This document shows, in pieces, positions 60,321 through 64,000 of a DNA stretch of 64,000 nucleotides. Within the stretch, counting starts at the first letter, position 1; every line of letters begins with the position of its first letter. This DNA comes from Streptomyces sp. NBC_01549 (GTDB taxonomy: Bacteria > Actinomycetota > Actinomycetes > Streptomycetales > Streptomycetaceae), in contig NZ_JAPEPW010000002.1 of the NCBI RefSeq assembly GCF_026339955.1, forward strand, positions 1,922,001 through 1,986,000, given 5' to 3'. Under the pieces are notes generated by a model. It saw only the letters and a list, made by a program, of their open reading frames with translations. It was not told the origin of the DNA and ran no database searches. A program made the translations under genes and the position numbers.

Positions 60321-60548
60321 TTCTTGTGCGGGTGTCCGTTGACTTCTCGCGCGGGTGCATGACTGATTCCTGCGCGGGTGTGCGCTTGACTCCGGCGCGG
60401 GCGTGCGTCTGATTCCGGCGCGGGTGTGCGTCTGATTCCGGCGCGGGTGTGCGTCTGATTCCGGCGCGGGTGTGCGTCTGATTCCGGCGCGGGTGTGCGT
60501 CTGATTCCTGCGCGGGTGTGCGTCTGATTCCTGCGCCGGCTATCCGTT
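60321..60548. repeat. 23-bp tandem repeat filling the gap between two cellulase genes
   Basis: Unit GATTCCGGCGCGGGTGTGCG plus TCT. Four identical copies run 60411-60502; single-variant copies lie at 60365-60387, 60388-60410 and 60503-60525; decayed copies extend to both ends, the last overlapping the GH5 stop codon. About ten units in total occupy the whole 238-base gap. No spacers, so not CRISPR. Confidence 0.95.
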
Positions 60549-62012
60549 GAGGGCGCGCAGATGATCACGCAGCCCGACTCCGTACGACGTGGGAGTGCCG
60601 TCGTAGTCGGAGATCAGGGAGGGACCTGAGGAGCAGTCCCAGGTGTTCCAGGTCCAGCCGAGGTAGGACAGCCCCCGGTCGTCGAACCACTTCATCGCGG
60701 TGTCGACGAAGCCGTGGGAGCAGGTGTTCTCACCGATCTCGCCCGCCACGAGCGGGACTTGGGCCGCCACCGGGGCGAGCGTCGAGTTCCAGCAGCTCTC
60801 GCCGGCGCAGGTGTTGAAGTTGTAGGTGTGGAAGGCGGCGACGAGGTTGCCCGTCGGATCGCTCGGCTTGTACATCAGCCACTGGCTCAGGTCGTTGGAG
60901 TACGCCAGCCCGCCGGCCAGGATCAGGTTCTTGGCGCCGGTGCCGCGAACCGCGTCGACCAGGTCCTGCATACCGGCGACCTCGTAGCCGATGCCCGGGC
61001 AGGTGCCGCCGTCCTTCCAGCAGGCCCACGCCTGGGCGGTGGTGGAGGTCGCGCGGTCCGGATAGGGCTCGTTGAACAAGTCGAAGGCGACGGCCTGGTC
61101 GTCCTTGAACGTGCTGGCGACCGAGGACCAGAACGCCGGGCTGTACTGCGCGTCCGGCATCGGCTTCTGGCAGGTGGCGTGGACGTCCGAGCAGCCCGCC
61201 GAGTTTCCGGTGTACTGGCCGTAGTTCCAGTGCAGTTCGACGAGCGGGGTCATCCCGTGCGCCTCGACCTTGGCGACCAGGTCCTTGACGGCGGCGATGT
61301 AGTTGGCGCCGGCGTACTCCGGTTTGATGTTGGACAGGCCGAGCCAGCACTCCTCGTTGAGCGGAATGCGGACCGTGTTGGCCTTCCAGTCGGCGATCGC
61401 CTTGACCGAGGCGTCGTCGACCGGGCCGTCGAAGATGCCGTAGCCCTGGACGCACATGAACTCGCCGCCGGAGCGGTTGACGCCGAGCAGCCGCCGCGTC
61501 GTGCCGTCGGCGTCGACGAGCTTGTTCCCGGAGACGTGCAGCTTGGGCGCGGTGCCGGTCGTGGGCGGCGGATCCGTCGGGGTCGGCGACGGCTCCGTGT
61601 CCACATTGCATGTCGTCCCGTTGAGCTTGAACGACGTCGGTACGGCGTTGCTCCCCGACCACGAGGCGAGGAACCCGGCGCTGACACTGGCCCCTGAGCC
61701 GAGCGAACCGTTCCAGCTCTCGTTGGCCGCGGTGACCGTCGTGGCGGACTGGGACCACTTGGCGTTCCAGCCCTGGCTGACCTTCTGACCGCCCGCGAAG
61801 TCGAAGGTGAGACTCCAACCACTGAGCGCGGCTCTGTTGTTGGTGATCTTCACGCCGCCCTGGAAGCCGGTGTCCCACTGGCTCGTGACGGAGTAGTCCA
61901 CCGTGCACGCGGGTGTGGCTCCTGAAGCCGTGACGACCGGCGCGATCGCGGTTCCCACGAGGGCGACCGCGGCGCCGACCACTAAAAGTCCTGAACGCGG
62001 AGGGTGTCGCAT
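60540..62012 (-). CDS. Secreted GH5 endoglucanase with N-terminal CBM2
   Basis: 490 residues; ATG behind AAGGAG six bases upstream. Signal about 1-32. CBM2 about 35-137 (CTVDYSVTSQWDTGFQGGVKI, SQGWNAKWSQSATTVTAANESWNG), Pro/Thr linker (EPSPTPTDPPPTTG), GH5 about 155-490: LLGVNRSGGEF, LVELHWNY, FDLFNEPYPD (acid/base Glu), AFHTYNFN and VAGEIGEN (nucleophile Glu). Cleaves cellulose internally. First gene of the cellulase pair; CebR-like boxes lie 49-62 and 181-194 bases upstream, so induction by cello-oligosaccharides is expected. Confidence 0.95.
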   Translation of the reverse strand: MRHPPRSGLLVVGAAVALVGTAIAPVVTASGATPACTVDYSVTSQWDTGFQGGVKITNNRAALSGWSLTFDFAGGQKVSQGWNAKWSQSATTVTAANESWNGSLGSGASVSAGFLASWSGSNAVPTSFKLNGTTCNVDTEPSPTPTDPPPTTGTAPKLHVSGNKLVDADGTTRRLLGVNRSGGEFMCVQGYGIFDGPVDDASVKAIADWKANTVRIPLNEECWLGLSNIKPEYAGANYIAAVKDLVAKVEAHGMTPLVELHWNYGQYTGNSAGCSDVHATCQKPMPDAQYSPAFWSSVASTFKDDQAVAFDLFNEPYPDRATSTTAQAWACWKDGGTCPGIGYEVAGMQDLVDAVRGTGAKNLILAGGLAYSNDLSQWLMYKPSDPTGNLVAAFHTYNFNTCAGESCWNSTLAPVAAQVPLVAGEIGENTCSHGFVDTAMKWFDDRGLSYLGWTWNTWDCSSGPSLISDYDGTPTSYGVGLRDHLRALNG

Positions 62013-62060
62013 GAGCGACTCCTTGCAGCTCGGGCGCGTCGTGACGGACGCGTCGACTGA

Positions 62061-62074
62061 TGGAACCGCTCCCA
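62061..62074. promoter_or_regulatory. Second, weaker CebR-like box
   Basis: TGGAACCGCTCCCA differs at two positions from the palindrome at 62193 and is followed by the same CTGG. It lies 49 bases upstream of the GH5 start. Confidence 0.65.
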
Positions 62075-62192
62075 CTGGTGCGAATGAAGTTAGCGCCAAG
62101 TGTCGGTAAAGGACAGAGGCGTCGCACTGTTGATCAATCGAACAATTTCGACTCTTCAAGCACCTTGACCCCTTCGACCCCCCTCTCCAATA

Positions 62193-62206
62193 TGGGAGCG
62201 CTCCCA
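62193..62206. promoter_or_regulatory. CebR operator
   Basis: TGGGAGCGCTCCCA, a perfect 14-base palindrome identical to the consensus bound by the LacI-type repressor CebR (CelR) upstream of cellulase and cellobiose-uptake genes in Streptomyces. Located upstream of the GH5/GH6 cellulase pair. Confidence 0.9.
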
Positions 62207-62486
62207 CTGGTTCAAGGGTCTTCAACTGTTGAGTGTTTGGCTTGAGCAGGTTGATTGATGCTGCTTCGTGTCATCGGTGCGGATCCTCGGGATCCACCAC
62301 TGCTTTCATCCTGGTTGATTATGGTTTCTGTCGGCTTTGAGAGACGCGGGTGTTCCCCGTCTCGTCCTCGTCGGATGCCGACGGTTGTGCTCTTTCCGTA
62401 CTTTCCCCGACCTTCCCGCACCGTCGGGGTACGGGAAGGCCGTGTCCTTGTGTGATGTCAGTCGTTAGGCCGATCAGAGTGCCGGG

Positions 62487-64000
62487 ATGCGGCCGCTTGT
62501 GAAGATGACCGGACACGTGCCAGAAAGCGGGGTGGTGGTCGTGGCCAGGCTGATGGCGACGGCCACGTGCACCGCCTTCTCCGGCAAGCTGGAGGACACC
62601 GGTGAGCAGGTCGGACAGCGTGTCCTGCTGGAACGGGTGGGCTTTCTGACGGAGTTGTGCCGGGAGCTGACGGGTGCTCTGGTGGCTTCCCGGTGGGATG
62701 AGGGCTGGCTGGACATGCTGGCTGCCGGGGTGGACGAGCGGGGCAAGGCGTTGCCGTCCAAGGGGTGGATGGCGATGCGGCGCCTGAACTGGTCGCAGGC
62801 TGTCACGCCCCCGGCGGGAGTGTATGTCCCGGACCGGGTGCGCCGGGGCGTGGAGGAGTACGCGGCCCGCACCCTGCGGCTGGCCCTGCACCGGCGCAGC
62901 ATCGTAGCCGCCGTCCTGGCCACCTGGCCGGATGATCCGCGGCGGCGCACCAATGCGGAGTGGACAGCGTTGCGAGCGGCGCTGCCCGCCGGGGTGAATG
63001 GTGCGGAGATCCGCAACCGCACCCGGCAGGTGCGTGCGTATGTGGCCGAGCACGGGCATGTGCCCGCCGGATTGTGCGTCCTGGAGGGCCCGCCGCAGGT
63101 GGCCCCGCTGGTGTTGCTGGCGGCGATGGACCGCCAGCAGGTCACCCTGGCCCGAGTGGATGCGGCCACCGCCCGGCTGCGGGTCAAACTCCCCCTGTGC
63201 GCGGCCCCGGCCACGGGGCGGGACTGGGCCTGGCACGTGATCGACATCCGGCTGCCCGGCACCATCGCGCCGGACGCGGCGCTGCACACCCCGACCCTGC
63301 GCCCCACCCGGGCCAGAAGGATCGCCGTCGACCTGCCCCACTCCCGGCCCGCCCCAGCCACCAAAACGACTGGCCATCGGGTGGGGCTGGGTTTCGACTG
63401 GGGTGTCAATACCCTGCTCACCGGAACCCTGGGCCGCCTGACCGGAAGAGGGCCGACTCGCCGGGTGGTCACCGATGGCCGTCCCCTCGTCTTCGACGCC
63501 GCCACGGTCAGTGCCGCCCTGCACCGGCTGCGCGGCCATCGCGAGCACCTCGCCGCCAAGCGCGACCACTACCAAGCCCTGGCTGCCGGGCTCGGCTCCC
63601 CGCACCCGGCCTGGGGCGAACACCTCGACCGGGCCCGGGTGCTGGAGGTCGAGCACGGGCGGGTGTGTGCCCGGATCCGGCAGCTGAATGCCGCGCTGGC
63701 CTGGGCGGCGGCCCGCTGGGCCGTCGACCAGGCCGCAGCACTCGGCGCGAACATCATCTACCTCGAAGACCTGACCACCCTGGAAGCCCGCGGCCACCGC
63801 AAGGGCAACGCCCGCCTGTCCGGGCAGGTGCGCGGCACGGTGGCCGAGGCGATCCGGCACCTGGGAGCGAGGGCGGGGATCGCGGTGGTCACCGTCCCGG
63901 CCCGGGGCACCTCCAAACTGTGCCCCGGCTGCCTGAACACCCTCACCCACCACCCCGCCCCCGACCGGCTCACCGAACGCGGCTGGAAGTGGGCACACTG
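62487..64000 (+). CDS. TnpB-related RuvC-like protein, C-terminus outside window
   Basis: At least 504 codons, open to the right edge. Start taken at the first ATG after an in-frame TAG; GTG 62499 and ATG 62505 are alternatives. RuvC I is GLGFDWGVNTLL with Asp304; RuvC II is IIYLEDLTTLEARG with Glu427; a zinc ribbon begins at SKLCPGCLN (Cys479, Cys482). These fit IS200/IS605 accessory TnpB-related proteins, RNA-guided-nuclease relatives. The N-terminal 300 residues are longer than in typical TnpB. No TnpA transposase gene is visible to the left. RuvC III and the rest of the zinc ribbon lie beyond the window. Confidence 0.8.
   Translation, partial: MRPLVKMTGHVPESGVVVVARLMATATCTAFSGKLEDTGEQVGQRVLLERVGFLTELCRELTGALVASRWDEGWLDMLAAGVDERGKALPSKGWMAMRRLNWSQAVTPPAGVYVPDRVRRGVEEYAARTLRLALHRRSIVAAVLATWPDDPRRRTNAEWTALRAALPAGVNGAEIRNRTRQVRAYVAEHGHVPAGLCVLEGPPQVAPLVLLAAMDRQQVTLARVDAATARLRVKLPLCAAPATGRDWAWHVIDIRLPGTIAPDAALHTPTLRPTRARRIAVDLPHSRPAPATKTTGHRVGLGFDWGVNTLLTGTLGRLTGRGPTRRVVTDGRPLVFDAATVSAALHRLRGHREHLAAKRDHYQALAAGLGSPHPAWGEHLDRARVLEVEHGRVCARIRQLNAALAWAAARWAVDQAAALGANIIYLEDLTTLEARGHRKGNARLSGQVRGTVAEAIRHLGARAGIAVVTVPARGTSKLCPGCLNTLTHHPAPDRLTERGWKWAH

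Larger units (their letters stand above)
62013..62486. other. Gene-free region between the cellulase promoter and the TnpB-related gene
   Basis: Holds two CebR-like boxes, a GGATCC-TCG-GGATCC palindrome (62281-62295) and a hairpin with arms 62411-62418 and 62432-62439 (CCTTCCCG/CGGGAAGG). Base composition is lower in GC than its surroundings. A short minus-strand frame (69 codons) lacks a ribosome site and family likeness. Confidence 0.6.

Noticed and set aside
60321..60548. CRISPR array
   Set aside because: The 23-bp units are contiguous with no spacers and no cas genes are present.
62319..63998. A 559-residue minus-strand frame opposite the TnpB-related gene
   Set aside because: The plus strand carries RuvC and zinc-ribbon motifs; the minus-strand product is low-complexity Arg/Pro/Gly without a family.

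Overview
The window is high-GC actinobacterial DNA. Gene style (GTG/TTG starts, strong codon-position GC bias, overlapping ATGA/GTGA junctions), CBM2-bearing secreted cellulases preceded by a CebR-type operator, and family content (Ebo proteins, OFA transporter with small subunit, GH75 chitosanase) point to Streptomyces. No rRNA, tRNA, CRISPR array or phage module was seen.

Layout. 0-1.7 kb: two tandem OFA-type MFS transporters (first truncated by the window edge). 1.8-21.7 kb, all minus strand: a carbohydrate region made of a ROK regulator, a ribose-type ABC importer (ATPase, permease, binding lipoprotein), a Gfo/Idh/MocA oxidoreductase, a TIM-barrel isomerase, a secreted PQQ-type sugar dehydrogenase and a ThuA + 3-keto-disaccharide-hydrolase lipoprotein; then, past a strong hairpin, a seven-gene ebo-type operon whose first gene is a myo-inositol-1-phosphate-synthase-like cyclase; then another secreted TIM-barrel protein. 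21.9-32 kb: a GntR/FCD regulator, a KAS III-like enzyme, an OFA transporter with an overlapping 45-residue small subunit, and, divergently, an NAD-dependent formate dehydrogenase operon (ketopantoate-reductase-like protein, molybdopterin subunit, NuoE/NuoF fusion, iron-sulfur subunit, FdhD). The molybdopterin subunit is split: its N-terminal Fe4S4 domain sits at the C-terminus of the iron-sulfur subunit. Related TGTAGAC-type sites occur before the regulator and between the transporter and the dehydrogenase genes.

32-40 kb: assorted metabolism and regulation (isochorismatase-fold protein, MarR with quinone reductase, DUF4185/5005-like secreted protein, bile-acid-type symporter, LysR) followed by a deletion scar joining the 3' halves of an AsnC regulator and an MFS exporter, then a FadD-type acyl-CoA ligase. 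40-52.4 kb: one long minus-strand operon, pqqA-pqqC-pqqD-pqqE, then GH105, a polysaccharide-lyase-like protein, an 1824-residue enzyme with four catalytic-type domains, and a secreted PQQ-dependent sugar dehydrogenase. Cofactor synthesis and the extracellular enzyme that would use it are therefore in one transcription unit with plant-polysaccharide hydrolases.

52.6-64 kb: an aldo/keto reductase, GH75 chitosanase with a palindromic operator, an SDR, a second scar where a TnpB-type remnant lies between a truncated WD40 gene and a truncated glycosyltransferase gene, a methyltransferase, a phytanoyl-CoA-dioxygenase-like protein, two CBM2 cellulases (GH6 and GH5) separated by a 23-bp tandem repeat and controlled from CebR-like boxes, and a TnpB-related protein running off the right edge. 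The window as a whole reads as a saprophyte's polysaccharide- and C1-utilisation region with two clear rearrangement scars.
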